Origin: Leptospira adleri
GTDB lineage: Bacteria > Spirochaetota > Leptospiria > Leptospirales > Leptospiraceae
DNA length: 64,000 bases
Reading direction: 5' to 3'
Assembly: GCF_002811985.1 (NCBI RefSeq)
Contig: NZ_NPDU01000003.1
Location: 62,001-126,000 of the forward strand
Within the stretch, counting starts at the first letter, position 1. Each line of letters opens with the position of its first letter. Below, one piece after another: positions 1 through 10,737 of the stretch. The position numbers and the translations under genes were made by a program. Below the pieces are notes generated by a model, which ran no database searches, was not told the origin of the DNA, and was given only the letters and a program-made list of their open reading frames with translations.

Positions 1-1765
1 TGCGGATGGAAAGCGCCATCGTGGGATCGGTGAATCGAACCAGATTGAACGTGAGTCTTTGACTTAAAAGTTCGGCGTTCTGAAGATAATTGTTAACGGA
101 GAACACGATTCTTTCCTCGTCCAAAAATCTTCCCATCAAATCCTGATCCGGCTCGTAAGCCCTTCCTAAAATTTCGCGGCCGGAATCGTGTTCTAAAACT
201 TGAAGACGGACCTGGAGTTCTTTCGGTTCTTTGAGATATTTTTGTAGAAAGTCGGCGCGAAAATATACCGGTTTTCTCGTATTGGAAAGTTCCTCCATTC
301 TTTCCATCACATACAATTTTTTGAATGCGTCTTCCAGGCCTCCGGTATTGTACATCAATTCCAGAAAGTTTTTTCCGATTACGTCCGCGGGTTTAAAACC
401 GAGAAAGGTCGAGACCGCCTTGTTTGTGCCCGTGATATTTCCGTGGGAGTCCAGATTGAAAAGGAAGTCCTCTTCTCCTTCGTATAAATTCTTATATTGA
501 ATCGCGGATTGTTCGTGTCTTAGTTTGAGAAGATTTAGATTGGTCGCTTGAGTTTCCAAATTCAGAGAAAGTTGTTTGATCCGATCCGCGAGTCCCAAAG
601 AAAGAAGAGTCACTTCGATAGCGGATCCGATCTGAAGTCCCCACTGGGTAAAAAAATTGTCCGGAAAAATTCCGAACGCTTTCAGGGCGTATAAAAAACT
701 GCCGAGGATCAGAACGGACCAAGCGGTCAAAAAGAATCGAGCCGGTCTGTGTCCTTTCCAAACGCACTGTAAACTATTGATCAGCAGGAGAAGCAGCATA
801 AGGAGAAGAACAAGAATACTGGAAACTACGCTGAACGTATAACTGAAAAAACTGAGCGAGCCGACGCAGCCGAAGATACAAATCGCTATCAAAGGATAAT
901 AAAGTTTATCCGTGATCGGCGTCATCTTAGAAGATTCTAAAAAGGATTTTCCGAAAAGACAAGCCGCGAGAAAGGCGCAAAACATAAAGAAAGGAAGGCA
1001 TAGATTTCCCCAATCCGGACTATTCGGCCATAAGAATTGAAAGGACAAACCGTTTAACGTCATTTGAAAAAGAATATCAAAAAAAATGAATATACTGTAA
1101 TAAAGATAACTTTTGTCCCTCGTGGTGATCAGGAGAAAAAGGTTGTAAACGAACATCACGATCATCGCGCCGTAATAAAAACCGAGAGTCGTGTATTCCT
1201 TTGCGGTTTGTTCCAGATATTCCGTTCTGGAAAAAGCGCTCAGAGGAATTACTACCGAACTTTTGGATTGAATCCGGACATAGTAGTCGGTTTTGGAAAG
1301 CGGAGGTTCGCTAAGTTGAAACGGGAAATTCCGATTCTCCGCCAAACGTGTCGCAAACGGAAGTTCGTCTCCGGTGACAACCAAGGGCAGCGCCCCGTTT
1401 CTAGTCGAATACAATCGAATCGAATCGATCAGGCTGTATCCGTACTGAAGCACCCAGTTGCGGGTGCCTCGTTCTCTGTTTGCGACCGGAATCCGAATCC
1501 AAATCGCGGCTTCCGAATAACCGAGGCTGTTGTTGAAAAGAGGAATGGATTGTCCGGATCGAAATACTTTTTGAATTTCGGGAAAGGTAAGTTTCCCGGT
1601 TTTGTCTTCGTAGAAAGTGATATACGGTTGAAGATCGACGTCTTCCATAATCACGGTCGGTTCGAATTCGGAAGAATCGGAATCTTCCGCGGAAATGGAA
1701 ACAACCCCGGAAAAAGCCAAAACGAAACAAAGTATGGCTTTGAGTTTCCGGAGCCGCTCGTTCAT
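1..1765 (-). CDS. 7TM-DISM receptor with PAS domain, 3' end beyond window
   Basis: About 588 codons are open from the ATG at 1765 to the left edge, so the C-terminus is missing. A hydrophobic signal-like start (residues 5-25) is followed by a periplasmic beta-rich domain of the 7TMR-DISM extracellular type 2 kind (about 35-190), then seven hydrophobic segments (about 195-400) opening with a 'GFYYGAMIVMFVYNLFL' motif typical of 7TMR-DISM. A PAS domain follows (about 420-530, 'DSHGNITGTNKAVSTFLG'). The last visible residues resemble the linker that precedes RsbW/HATPase_c_2-type ATPase domains in other Leptospira proteins, so an anti-sigma or kinase-like output is likely but not seen. The start overlaps the TraB-family stop codon by four bases (ATGA), which suggests translational coupling. 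Probably an inner-membrane sensor. Confidence 0.82.
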   Translation of the reverse strand, partial: MNERLRKLKAILCFVLAFSGVVSISAEDSDSSEFEPTVIMEDVDLQPYITFYEDKTGKLTFPEIQKVFRSGQSIPLFNNSLGYSEAAIWIRIPVANRERGTRNWVLQYGYSLIDSIRLYSTRNGALPLVVTGDELPFATRLAENRNFPFQLSEPPLSKTDYYVRIQSKSSVVIPLSAFSRTEYLEQTAKEYTTLGFYYGAMIVMFVYNLFLLITTRDKSYLYYSIFIFFDILFQMTLNGLSFQFLWPNSPDWGNLCLPFFMFCAFLAACLFGKSFLESSKMTPITDKLYYPLIAICIFGCVGSLSFFSYTFSVVSSILVLLLMLLLLLINSLQCVWKGHRPARFFLTAWSVLILGSFLYALKAFGIFPDNFFTQWGLQIGSAIEVTLLSLGLADRIKQLSLNLETQATNLNLLKLRHEQSAIQYKNLYEGEEDFLFNLDSHGNITGTNKAVSTFLGFKPADVIGKNFLELMYNTGGLEDAFKKLYVMERMEELSNTRKPVYFRADFLQKYLKEPKELQVRLQVLEHDSGREILGRAYEPDQDLMGRFLDEERIVFSVNNYLQNAELLSQRLTFNLVRFTDPTMALSIR

Positions 1766-2988
1766 AAAAATCCTTTGATGACTCGAAAGAAATCCGCGGT
1801 TACGATAAAAGTTCCGATACTGCTTCCGATTTGAGGAAGCATAAACACGAGAAAGATACGGATCACGTTGTTCTTCCAATATCCTTTCCAGTGTTCCGAA
1901 TCCTGCGCGATCCTTTCGAAATCTTCCACGAGAGGTTTGCGTAACCAAGACTCGGATAACGCGGCGACCCAACCCGGCTTGATGACGGGGTTAAAATTTC
2001 CCACGGGTGCGGCCAAAAAGGCGAGGATCACGGAAAGAGGATGAGCCAACGCGATAACGGCGCCTAACGCGGCGAGTCCGCCTTTAACCAAAATCCACCG
2101 AAGTATGAATTCTTGTCCTTGTTGTCTGCCTCCGAAATAAAAAACCGTAAGAATCAAGCCCAGGAAAATTCCGGGAACGATCAAACCCTTCCATCGATCC
2201 CAAGCGGTTTTTTGAGGAAGATGATCGAGGCCGGAAATGTCCTTGTCCTCGTGGACGTGATTCATGATTCCCTGCAAGTGACCCGCGCCGACCACCGCGA
2301 AAACTTTCTTTCCGTCGACCGATGCGTCCCGAATTCTTTGTGCGAGATAAGAATCCCTTTCGTCAATGATCACGTTTTTGATCGATTCGTAACGTTTCGG
2401 AAGTTGTGAGAATAGATCTTTGAGGACGTCGTCCGATTTCATCTCTTCGATTTTTTCCTCTGAGATTTCCTCTTTCACAAAAAGGGAAGTGAGCAGAGCG
2501 GAAAGCAAAAACATACGATTGAAAAGTCCTATGTTCCACCAAGCGCGTTTGAGCGTTGTGGAAACTTCTCTGTCGATCGGCACGATTTTAGCGCCGGTTC
2601 TTTCTCCTTCGGAGATCGCCATTCTCATTTCGTCTCCGGGACGGATGGAACCCTTGCCCAATTTTTTTTGAAACGCGGAAAGAATGAGACTGGAAAGAAG
2701 AAGATACATTTTTCGTTCTTTAAAAACTTTGAATATATCCAGTTTCTTCCAGTGTTCGGAATCCTTAACCGAACGCATTCTGGAATTGCAGAGTTCCACG
2801 CAGATCGTGTCCGGCTTTTCTTCTCGAATGATTCTTTGAACTTCGTCTATGCTTTTTTGACTGATATGAGCCGTGCCTAGAATTGTTACGGATGTTTTAC
2901 CGAGTTTGAAGGACTCGATCGGTTCCGAGGTAGAATTCGTTTTTTTACTCTCGGGTTTTGTCTTTTCTTTGAGTGCTTTTTTTGCCAT
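1762..2988 (-). CDS. TraB/PrgY family membrane protein
   Basis: 408 residues from the chosen start at 2988 ('MAKKALKEKT'). The reading frame stays open 58 codons upstream, but that part lacks family resemblance. The N-terminal domain has the TraB signatures 'TILGTAHISQKS' and 'VVGAGHLQGI', linked to the TIKI/GumN/PrgY group of putative metallopeptidase-like proteins; PrgY reduces pheromone activity in Enterococcus. The C-terminal third holds several hydrophobic segments ('GLIVPGIFLGLILTVFYFG', 'GGLAALGAVIALAHPLSV'), so the protein is probably anchored in the membrane. It is followed with a 4-base overlap by the 7TM-DISM receptor gene and is divergent from cheD. The substrate is unknown. Confidence 0.85.
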   Translation of the reverse strand: MAKKALKEKTKPESKKTNSTSEPIESFKLGKTSVTILGTAHISQKSIDEVQRIIREEKPDTICVELCNSRMRSVKDSEHWKKLDIFKVFKERKMYLLLSSLILSAFQKKLGKGSIRPGDEMRMAISEGERTGAKIVPIDREVSTTLKRAWWNIGLFNRMFLLSALLTSLFVKEEISEEKIEEMKSDDVLKDLFSQLPKRYESIKNVIIDERDSYLAQRIRDASVDGKKVFAVVGAGHLQGIMNHVHEDKDISGLDHLPQKTAWDRWKGLIVPGIFLGLILTVFYFGGRQQGQEFILRWILVKGGLAALGAVIALAHPLSVILAFLAAPVGNFNPVIKPGWVAALSESWLRKPLVEDFERIAQDSEHWKGYWKNNVIRIFLVFMLPQIGSSIGTFIVTADFFRVIKGFL

Positions 2989-3286
2989 TCCAAAAGCAGT
3001 GTATGAAATCAGGATCGTCGCGTAAAATGAAATTCTGCTTGATTTGAATCCGAATTCTTCTCCGTTTTTAAGCGTTTGATTTTTATCCGTGGAAAACGAT
3101 TCGATTTGAAAAATCTTCGAAGTCCGATGAAAAAGAAATCGTTGCTTGAGAAAAAAGCGCAACTTTCCGAATTGTGGTAATCTCGCTTTTCGAACGTCTC
3201 AAAAAAGTATTGAAGAATTCGGGACGTTACTATATTGTCTTGGATACTCTTTTAGAACGAGATATCACCCGGATAACTGGATACAA

Positions 3287-3793
3287 ATGCTGGCAAAAGG
3301 AACGAAGGTAGTCAATATCGGAATCGCCGACCTGCAAGGCGGGCAGTCTCCCGAAATTCTAAGAACGACTCTTGGATCCTGTATCGGAGTCGTGTTTTAC
3401 GCTCCGGAAAAGAAAGTCGGAGCGATGTCTCACTTCATGCTTTCGAAAGATCCGGGTGGAAAGGATTCTCAGAAGAATCCGTTCAAATACGCGGAAACCG
3501 CGATCCCTTTGTTGATCAAAAAAATGACCGAGTTGGGTTGTAATCCAGGGGAATACGGCGGACGTCTTTTCGGAGGCGCTTCGATGTTCAAAGGGGTCCA
3601 GTCCAGTTTTCTCCAGAATATCGGAGAACAGAACATTTTGACAGCGCGCGCCATATTGGAACAAAACAAAATTCCTTTGATCGTGGAAGATGTCGGAGGT
3701 AACGACGGAAGAACCATCAGCTTGTACTTGGACGACGGACGTGTCCTATTAAAGAAAGCGGGTTTTGAAAAGTACCTCTACAAGGTCAGGTAA
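3287..3793 (+). CDS. cheD: chemoreceptor glutamine deamidase CheD
   Basis: 168 residues from the ATG at 3287; the frame extends 47 codons upstream without family resemblance, so the inner start is preferred. CheD deamidates specific glutamines on methyl-accepting chemotaxis proteins and can interact with CheC. The catalytic Cys is visible in '[13 protein letters not shown]' (C32) and the catalytic His in '[10 protein letters not shown]' (H49), with the glycine-rich '[11 protein letters not shown]' segment after it. Family length is about 160 residues, so the gene is full size. No other chemotaxis gene is adjacent; it is followed 6 bases later by an HDOD gene, suggesting co-transcription. Confidence 0.93.
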   Translation: MLAKGTKVVNIGIADLQGGQSPEILRTTLGSCIGVVFYAPEKKVGAMSHFMLSKDPGGKDSQKNPFKYAETAIPLLIKKMTELGCNPGEYGGRLFGGASMFKGVQSSFLQNIGEQNILTARAILEQNKIPLIVEDVGGNDGRTISLYLDDGRVLLKKAGFEKYLYKVR

Positions 3794-3799
3794 AAGAAG

Positions 3800-4651
3800 A
3801 TGAAAGAAAAAATAGATCAACTCTTTTTAAACGACGCCCAACTTCCTAGAATCTCCTCCGTAGTTACGAAAGTAATGCAGATGGTACAAAAGCAGGACGT
3901 TGCGATACCGGATCTCGCAAAAGAAATTTCCAACGATCCCGGCTTGACCGCAGAAGTGATCAAACTTTCCAATTCGGCGTACTATCGCGCCGCAAAGCCG
4001 ATCAAAACGGTTCAAGAATCTTTAATGACTCTCGGCATCAAGACCGTAAAAGATATCATTCTACTGACCGCTTCCAAAGGAATTCTCAAAAAAGATTTAA
4101 AGGGATATCAAGTAGAAGCGGAAGATAACTGGATTCATTCCCTCACCGTCGCCGAACTATCCAAAAGAATCTGCGAACAAAAAAAGCTAAAGATCGGAAC
4201 GGATCTCGCTTTTACAGGCGGACTTTTGCACAACATAGGCAAGGTCATCTTAGCCGATTTTTTTCCGGCCGTTCTGATCACACTTCGCGAAGAATTGAAA
4301 AATCATACTTCATCGTTTTCCGAACTGGAGAAAAAACATTTCGGTTATTCTCACGAGGAAGCCGGGGCCAAACTATTAGCAAAATGGAATTTCCCGAAGG
4401 AACTCGTACACGTTGCGGAGAATTACAGTCGTCCGGAGGAAGAAAAGGAATATCCGGAATTGGTTTCGGTCGTTCACGTAGCGCATACGATCTCGGTCGC
4501 AGCGGGTGTGGGAATCGATATCGCAGGATTGTCCACGCCGATTTCCAATAAAGCTTTGCAGATTTTAGGAATCAGTGATTCTGACTTGCAGATGTATTAT
4601 ACGGTCTTACCGGAAATACAGAAACATATCCGTGAGTTAATCCAGGCTTGA
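3800..4651 (+). CDS. HDOD domain signalling protein
   Basis: 283 residues. The HDOD domain covers roughly residues 12-210 and starts with the typical '[16 protein letters not shown]' and '[17 protein letters not shown]' segments. HDOD proteins are relatives of HD phosphohydrolases that have usually lost the metal site and act as regulatory scaffolds. Here '[13 protein letters not shown]' keeps an HN rather than HD pair, which fits a non-catalytic role. It lies 6 bases after cheD, and its stop codon overlaps the TTG start of the shikimate kinase gene, so cheD-HDOD-kinase is probably one transcript. Its partner and target are unknown. Confidence 0.87.
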   Translation: MKEKIDQLFLNDAQLPRISSVVTKVMQMVQKQDVAIPDLAKEISNDPGLTAEVIKLSNSAYYRAAKPIKTVQESLMTLGIKTVKDIILLTASKGILKKDLKGYQVEAEDNWIHSLTVAELSKRICEQKKLKIGTDLAFTGGLLHNIGKVILADFFPAVLITLREELKNHTSSFSELEKKHFGYSHEEAGAKLLAKWNFPKELVHVAENYSRPEEEKEYPELVSVVHVAHTISVAAGVGIDIAGLSTPISNKALQILGISDSDLQMYYTVLPEIQKHIRELIQA

Positions 4652-5187
4652 AAAAAAATTTCGCTTTGATCGGTCCGAGAGGGGTCGGTAAATCTAAGAT
4701 CTCCCGAAAATTATCCAAGATCACAGGAATGCCGGTGGTTTCTACGGATATGATCGCGGTCTATGAAATCGGAGGAATCTCGATCCCCGAATTTATCCAA
4801 AAAAACGAAGGAAATTGGAGACCGTTTCGAGATCTTGAGTTTCTCATCTTAGAAAAATTAAGAACGGCGAACGGAATCATTCTGGACTGCGGAGGCGGAA
4901 TCCTTTTCGACTTGGATTCGAAAGGCAATGAAATCCTGAGTTTGAGAAAAACGGAGCTCTTAAAATCCATCGCTACGGTCTTTGGTCTATCGCGTTCCAC
5001 AGAAGTTCTGGTGGAAAAGATTCAAAACGATCCCACCCGACCGGCTCTCAGCGCGGTCGCCTCTTATCGCAATATCTTAGAATCTCGGCTTCCTCATTAC
5101 GAAAATGTTTCCGATTATTACTGGAAAATAGATGATTTGAAGGTCGAAGAGATTTGCGACAGAATTCTCCAGAAAATCGAATATTGA
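4648..5187 (+). CDS. aroK: shikimate kinase-like protein
   Basis: 179 residues starting at a TTG (4648) that overlaps the HDOD stop codon; no ATG is usable upstream in frame. Shikimate kinase phosphorylates shikimate at the 3-hydroxyl with ATP in the chorismate pathway. Seen: Walker A 'GPRGVGKS' (about residues 8-15), 'STDMIAVYE' where the substrate-binding Asp lies, '[10 protein letters not shown]' matching the GGG substrate loop, and 'DPTRPAL' matching the LID Arg region. Length suits the family (about 160-180). The pairing with chemotaxis or signalling genes is odd functionally and may only reflect translational coupling. Confidence 0.82.
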   Translation: MKKNFALIGPRGVGKSKISRKLSKITGMPVVSTDMIAVYEIGGISIPEFIQKNEGNWRPFRDLEFLILEKLRTANGIILDCGGGILFDLDSKGNEILSLRKTELLKSIATVFGLSRSTEVLVEKIQNDPTRPALSAVASYRNILESRLPHYENVSDYYWKIDDLKVEEICDRILQKIEY

Positions 5188-5307
5188 ATTGACACAATTT
5201 GGAAATATTTGATTTCTTTTTTTCAAAGCTACTTAAAAAAATCAAAATCTGTGGAATGACGTCTAACGAGTCGGCCCCGGATCTATGCATTTGGCAGGAA
5301 AGAAGAG

Positions 5308-6204
5308 ATGGCAGAATTGGAACTTCCGAAAAAGAATAAGCATTCGATCGAACGACTCAGTAAAATCATTCGCCAGAGAAATTATAAGAAAGCAACCGCT
5401 TACACTTATCTCAAATACAACGTAGACTTTTTGAATTTTGCGGATAAACCCGCCGAAAAAATAACTCTCAAAGATCTCAATCGATATATGGATCACCTTA
5501 AGAAAAAGAAAGTTTCGTCGTCTACGATCCAGATCAACGTAAGTTCTCTCAAAATGTTTTTTGAAGACGTGATGAAGATGGATCTTTTTCGGGACTTTCA
5601 GAGGCCGATTCGAGAATATAACAATCCGAATGCGATCACTTTTAAAGAAATGCAGAATATTCTAAAATCTGCATCTTCCAACGCAAAACACGAACTGATG
5701 TGCGGTCTTGTGTATTTCGGAGGTCTTCGCGTGGGAGAATTGATTTCTCTCAAGTGGAATCAACTCGATCTAAAACGCAAATGGATTCAAATCAAATCGA
5801 GCGTTCTTTCTCAATCAAGAAACGTAGAAATACCTGCGGAACTTCTTACCTTGATTAAAAAATACGAAAAGGAAGCCTTAGTCTCGACCAATTCGTATCT
5901 GTTTCCCGGAAAAAGTTTGGGATCTCATACCACTTCGAGAAACGTAGAAAGAATCATTTCCGAAATCGGAAGAAACGCTGGCATCGTAAGTCCCGTGACC
6001 GTTTTTACTCTGAGACACAGCCGCGCTCTTCATCTGATCGCGGACGGATCGCCTCTCGCACAAGTAAAAGATTTTCTCGGTCATAAAACTTTGGCGAGCA
6101 CCGAGTCCTACATTCCCATAAAAAAGAATCTTCGCGCCTCCGTCCGCGAAAAATCGAAACAAGACGCGCTTCGGAACATTCGTAAGAAGTTTAAAACCGG
6201 ATAG
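5308..6204 (+). CDS. tyrosine recombinase (XerC/D-like) with FxxR in box II
   Basis: 298 residues; ATG preceded by a purine-rich GAAAGAAGAG stretch. The N-terminal SAM-like DNA-binding domain is at about 10-100 and the catalytic domain at about 110-290. Visible catalytic residues are R141 ('GGLRVGE'), R236 and a following His/Arg run ('LRHSRAL'), the His of 'LGHKTL' and the Tyr of 'TESYIPI'. The first His of the HxxR box is replaced by Phe (F233, 'VFTLRH'), unlike XerC/XerD. It stands alone, with no phage genes or attachment site seen nearby, so it could be a housekeeping Xer paralogue or a stray integrase. Identity as XerC or XerD is not claimed. Confidence 0.85.
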   Translation: MAELELPKKNKHSIERLSKIIRQRNYKKATAYTYLKYNVDFLNFADKPAEKITLKDLNRYMDHLKKKKVSSSTIQINVSSLKMFFEDVMKMDLFRDFQRPIREYNNPNAITFKEMQNILKSASSNAKHELMCGLVYFGGLRVGELISLKWNQLDLKRKWIQIKSSVLSQSRNVEIPAELLTLIKKYEKEALVSTNSYLFPGKSLGSHTTSRNVERIISEIGRNAGIVSPVTVFTLRHSRALHLIADGSPLAQVKDFLGHKTLASTESYIPIKKNLRASVREKSKQDALRNIRKKFKTG

Positions 6205-6420
6205 ATAAGTAAAGTTTCGTTTTTCAATTACGAATTCTCTTTGCGGAAGGTTTTAGGTTTCGTCGGCCGAAAGCGACTCGATCTGAAATTCTTCCTGAAT
6301 CCGACCGAAAGTTAGGATGAGAGTTGCGCATCGGACGAAATGGTCAAACTTCCGAGAACTTCTTCGGTTTTTGACAAAATTCTTTTTAAAAATCGGAACG
6401 CGTCGAAAGAATCGATTTGA

Positions 6421-7854
6421 TCATTTCGATGTCAGTATTTTTTTCCGATTCTCTCTTTTTCTCAAAAGAAGAGTTTGAATTCTTTCATGTCGTTCTTTCG
6501 TGAGAGGCATCAAAAGAAAGATCAACGCGCCTAAGATAAAAAAACTTCCGACTACGGGTCCGAAGAGAATGGAAAGCCGAAATCCAAGTTCCGGGATTTG
6601 ATCGACCGATCCTTCCTGGTAGCCGATTCCGCTCAAAAGAATTCCGCCAAAACCCAAGCCGAGAGCCCGCGCCACTTTTGTCGCCATCTTCCAGAGTCCG
6701 AAAAACCAGCCTTCTCTCTTTTCTCCTGTTTTGAGTTCGTCGTAATCGACGATGTCCGCAACTAAAGAATCGAAAAGTAGAACCGCTCCCGCGAAAAAAC
6801 CTCCGAAGACCGCCGCAAAAAAGATCGGGAAAATTCCCCGTTCCGGAAAGAGCGGATAAACGATTACGGTCATGATTCCCAACAAAAGAACTCCCCAAAA
6901 CGCGGGCCACTTTTTGCCGAACCGATTGGAAAGATACACCCAGAGAAGGATGGATAAGATCAGACAGACTACGAAAGGAAGAAGAATCGCCAATCCGATT
7001 TCTGCTTCCGTTAAACGAATTCTATATTTGTAATATAGATTTACGATAGAAGAGTTGAAAGTCCTTCCGAACGTCGCGACGATAAACGCGAGGATCAAAG
7101 GTAAAAAATATCGGTTTTTAAAAACGGAAACGATCTTAACGAACCAAGTATGTCCGATTGAAACCTCGGGTCTTCGATTCGGATTCTGCAGAAGCGCCTC
7201 CGGTTCGGCTTGATCTCTTCCCGAAGTGGCAAAAAAAGAAATGATCGAAGTCAGGATTAGAATACAAGCGATCGTAAGAGAAGTATAGTTTCGAGTGATC
7301 AAAAGACGAGACACTTCGTTTCCGTTCGGAAACAACGCGGAATATAAGGAAGGAAGAATCAAAACCAGAATAAAGCCGATATTGCTGAAGAAAAATCTCC
7401 AACCGAAAATCCGGGTTCTTTCGGCGGGCACAAAGGTCATTTCTCCTCCGAGCGCGATATGCGGAACCGCGAGTATCGTCATCGAAGTGTTAACCAGAAG
7501 ATAAACGAACAAAAGAAAAAAGAATTTTTGAGTCTGCGTCTCCAAAGAAGGAGGAGAAAACATAACGTAGACGGAGATCGCAAGAAAAATTCCTCCGCTC
7601 AGAATATAGGGTCTTCTTTTTCCGAGTTTCGTTTTCGTATGATCGGAAATGGTTCCCATAAGAGGATCCGAAACCGCGTCCCAAAGAACTGCGACCGCGA
7701 GCGCCAATCCCGATAGGGAAGCTCTGAGACCGACGGCCGTGACAAAAAATTCCAAAAGATAAATTTGAGCTAATACTTCGACGGCGGTGATTCCGACTTC
7801 GGCCGCCGCGTATCCCGCCATGATTCGTACGGGAATCGGTTTCGATTTTTCCAT
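6421..7854 (-). CDS. MFS/GPH-type sugar:cation symporter family protein
   Basis: 477 residues, strongly hydrophobic with about 12 membrane segments. The N-terminal motif 'WDAVSDPLMGTISDHTKTKLGKRRPYIL' region, with D and K/R residues after helix 2, is typical of the MelB/GPH (MFS_2) group, which carries sugars or lysolipids with Na+ or H+. A second hallmark 'DYDELKTGEKREGWFFG' lies in the second half. It stands alone on the minus strand, 123 bases downstream of a short-chain dehydrogenase gene. The substrate cannot be told from sequence. Confidence 0.87.
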   Translation of the reverse strand: MEKSKPIPVRIMAGYAAAEVGITAVEVLAQIYLLEFFVTAVGLRASLSGLALAVAVLWDAVSDPLMGTISDHTKTKLGKRRPYILSGGIFLAISVYVMFSPPSLETQTQKFFFLLFVYLLVNTSMTILAVPHIALGGEMTFVPAERTRIFGWRFFFSNIGFILVLILPSLYSALFPNGNEVSRLLITRNYTSLTIACILILTSIISFFATSGRDQAEPEALLQNPNRRPEVSIGHTWFVKIVSVFKNRYFLPLILAFIVATFGRTFNSSIVNLYYKYRIRLTEAEIGLAILLPFVVCLILSILLWVYLSNRFGKKWPAFWGVLLLGIMTVIVYPLFPERGIFPIFFAAVFGGFFAGAVLLFDSLVADIVDYDELKTGEKREGWFFGLWKMATKVARALGLGFGGILLSGIGYQEGSVDQIPELGFRLSILFGPVVGSFFILGALIFLLMPLTKERHERIQTLLLRKRENRKKILTSK

Positions 7855-7977
7855 GAAACAGTCCGGGAAGAATTCTTCACCTAACGCTGATTTTGCGAAA
7901 CGATCCGAAAGGAACGATCATACAAATCGTTTTAGAATCGAACACGATTGCGCTTCCGAAAAGAAATTCTAAATCCC

Positions 7978-8784
7978 TTATCCTTTTTTGTAAGCTGACT
8001 GTTTCTTTAGACCTTTCTTTTTGAGAATCGGCCCGAGGAAGGCGCTCATCGCAGGAAATAGATTCGCTATTTTTGCAAGGATTCCCCTACTTCCCGGAAT
8101 CAAAACCTCCAACGGCTTCTGAGACAATACGCGACCTAGAATGATCTTTGAAACTTCTTCTGCAGTTAAGACTTTGTCTCCGGAAAACGTCATGGACGCT
8201 TGTTCAAAATCTTTCTGAAGATCCAGCATCGGAGTTTTGATCGCGTCCGGGCAAACCACCGTGACAAAGACGTTCTTTTCTTTGAGTTCCTGTGCAACCG
8301 CTAAGGAAAATCCGCGAACCGCAAATTTAGAAGTGGAATAAAGCGAGATCCCCGTAATCGGAGCGACTCCTGCGAGCGAAGCGATATTGACGATATGACC
8401 GGCCTTTGCCGCGACCATTCTTATCGCCGCTTCCCTGGTTCCGTACATTACACCTTTTGCATTGATGTCCATGTGACGATCTATCTGTGCGGCCGGAACT
8501 TCGTAGATATAACCGGGTAAAAGGTATCCTGCCACGTTTAAGAGCGCGTCGATTTTCCCCCACTTTTTGTATGCGAGATCCATCACCTTTTTCCAGTCGG
8601 AAGGAGATGTGACGTCTAACTTGGAAACGAGAACCCTCTCTTTTTCATTCTTCCATTGTGCGGAGAATTTTTTGAGTTCCTTCTCGTTGATGTCCGTGAT
8701 GAGAATCGAATGTCCCGCGTCGAACGCGTCTTCGGCGATTTTTTTCCCGAGTCCGCCCGCGCAGCCGGTGATGAATAGAATCAT
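7978..8784 (-). CDS. short-chain dehydrogenase/reductase
   Basis: 268 residues. Classical SDR features: nucleotide-binding 'TGCAGGLG' (about residues 6-13), 'DVTSP' cofactor loop, 'NVAGYL', the catalytic Ser in 'IASLAGV', and 'YSTSKFA' (YxxxK). The C-terminus carries a basic tail ('ILKKKGLKKQSAYKKG'). The start lies 12 bases after the stop of the metallo-beta-lactamase-fold gene, so the two are probably co-transcribed. The substrate is unknown; the pairing with a predicted hydrolase suggests a small catabolic or lipid-modifying step. Confidence 0.88.
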   Translation of the reverse strand: MILFITGCAGGLGKKIAEDAFDAGHSILITDINEKELKKFSAQWKNEKERVLVSKLDVTSPSDWKKVMDLAYKKWGKIDALLNVAGYLLPGYIYEVPAAQIDRHMDINAKGVMYGTREAAIRMVAAKAGHIVNIASLAGVAPITGISLYSTSKFAVRGFSLAVAQELKEKNVFVTVVCPDAIKTPMLDLQKDFEQASMTFSGDKVLTAEEVSKIILGRVLSQKPLEVLIPGSRGILAKIANLFPAMSAFLGPILKKKGLKKQSAYKKG

Positions 8785-8796
8785 ATTCGTTTCTCC

Positions 8797-9900
<1,104 letters not shown>

Positions 9901-9957
9901 CTCTTTTGTTTCCTCGATACCGGAACGTATCTTAATTCTTCAAATTTTGAAAGTCGA

Positions 9958-10326
9958 TCAGAACGGTTTGTAGAGAACGATGTACGATACGAGAAGTCCT
10001 AAAAGAGGAAACCCGAACCAGAACACCTTCGCTAAGGATGGTTTTTTGTAAACGACCGTAAGAAGTCCGCCGTACGCAAGCCAAATCGCAAACTTTGCGA
10101 TTACCCAACCCGGCCAAGGCCAAAGGATTCCGAGTCTTGCGAGCATTCCGAAACCGCCGAGCAAAATCAGGAAGAGTCCGATTCCGTGCGTGATTCCGAT
10201 AAATTTTCGATTGGAGAATTCTTTGTTTCCTCCGTTCAACACGTGCATGGTGACTCCTCCCAAAGCGGTAAAGAGAAGAAGAATCCCGAAGATATGGATC
10301 ATTTTATAGACGGTGTAGGGTATCAT
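9958..10326 (-). CDS. small four-helix membrane protein
   Basis: 122 residues with four hydrophobic segments (about 8-28, 48-66, 72-92 and 102-120). A His in the first helix ('KMIHIFGILLLFTALGG') and a second after 'FIGITHGIGLFLILLGGFG' resemble the heme- or metal-associated small membrane families such as SirB/CopD-like proteins, but no family can be fixed. It lies 57 bases upstream of the metallo-beta-lactamase-fold gene and may be co-transcribed with it. Function unknown. Confidence 0.7.
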   Translation of the reverse strand: MIPYTVYKMIHIFGILLLFTALGGVTMHVLNGGNKEFSNRKFIGITHGIGLFLILLGGFGMLARLGILWPWPGWVIAKFAIWLAYGGLLTVVYKKPSLAKVFWFGFPLLGLLVSYIVLYKPF

Positions 10327-10737
10327 TTGTACCAGGTTTCCTTTGCAATCTGTAAATTATCAGAAGCCAATCTTCCGGGGCGAATTGGCCTTGGCAACGA
10401 TTGTTTGAGGAAGAATTTCGCGTCAATACATCCCGATTTCTAAAAACTCACGTTCATGAATCAGTTTTTTTCAGTAGAAAAGATATCTGAATCAAATCCA
10501 CAAAGAGTTTCTAAAGAACGGAATTCTCAAATTTTACGATAAAGCTATTTTTTTTAAAAGATTCTTGCAAAGTCAGCTTTTGTGATTTTTTTGGCTATAA
10601 AAAATCACAAACAAGATATTTCTCTTTCTAAAGTGAAGAATTGAGCAAGCAAAACTATTTTAAGGATGTCGGGATTTAGCCAGTTATAGGCTTCAAATTG
10701 AGAAATATTTCCGATGTGAAACGACTGAGAGGATTGA
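10327..10737. other. 411-base intergenic region
   Basis: AT-rich gap between the divergent small membrane protein and the outer-membrane protein gene. It holds a perfect 12-bp inverted repeat (10580-10610) and, just before the plus-strand gene, a Shine-Dalgarno-like GAGAGG. No convincing open reading frame is seen. Confidence 0.6.
10580..10610. repeat. 12-bp perfect inverted repeat upstream of outer-membrane protein gene
   Basis: Left arm TTGTGATTTTTT (10580-10591), 7-base loop TGGCTAT, right arm AAAAAATCACAA (10599-10610). It lies about 127 bases upstream of the ATG at 10738. The TGTGA/TCACA ends recall CRP half-sites, but the spacing is far too wide. It could be an operator or a hairpin; the T-rich and A-rich flanks allow a bidirectional hairpin but no terminated gene points at it. 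Confidence 0.6.

Noticed and set aside
1064..1834. 256-codon plus-strand frame opposite the 7TM-DISM gene
   Set aside because: The minus-strand frame is intact and carries recognisable domains.
10580..10610. CRP/FNR-type site
   Set aside because: TGTGA and TCACA are present, but the spacing between half-sites is about 19 bases instead of 6.
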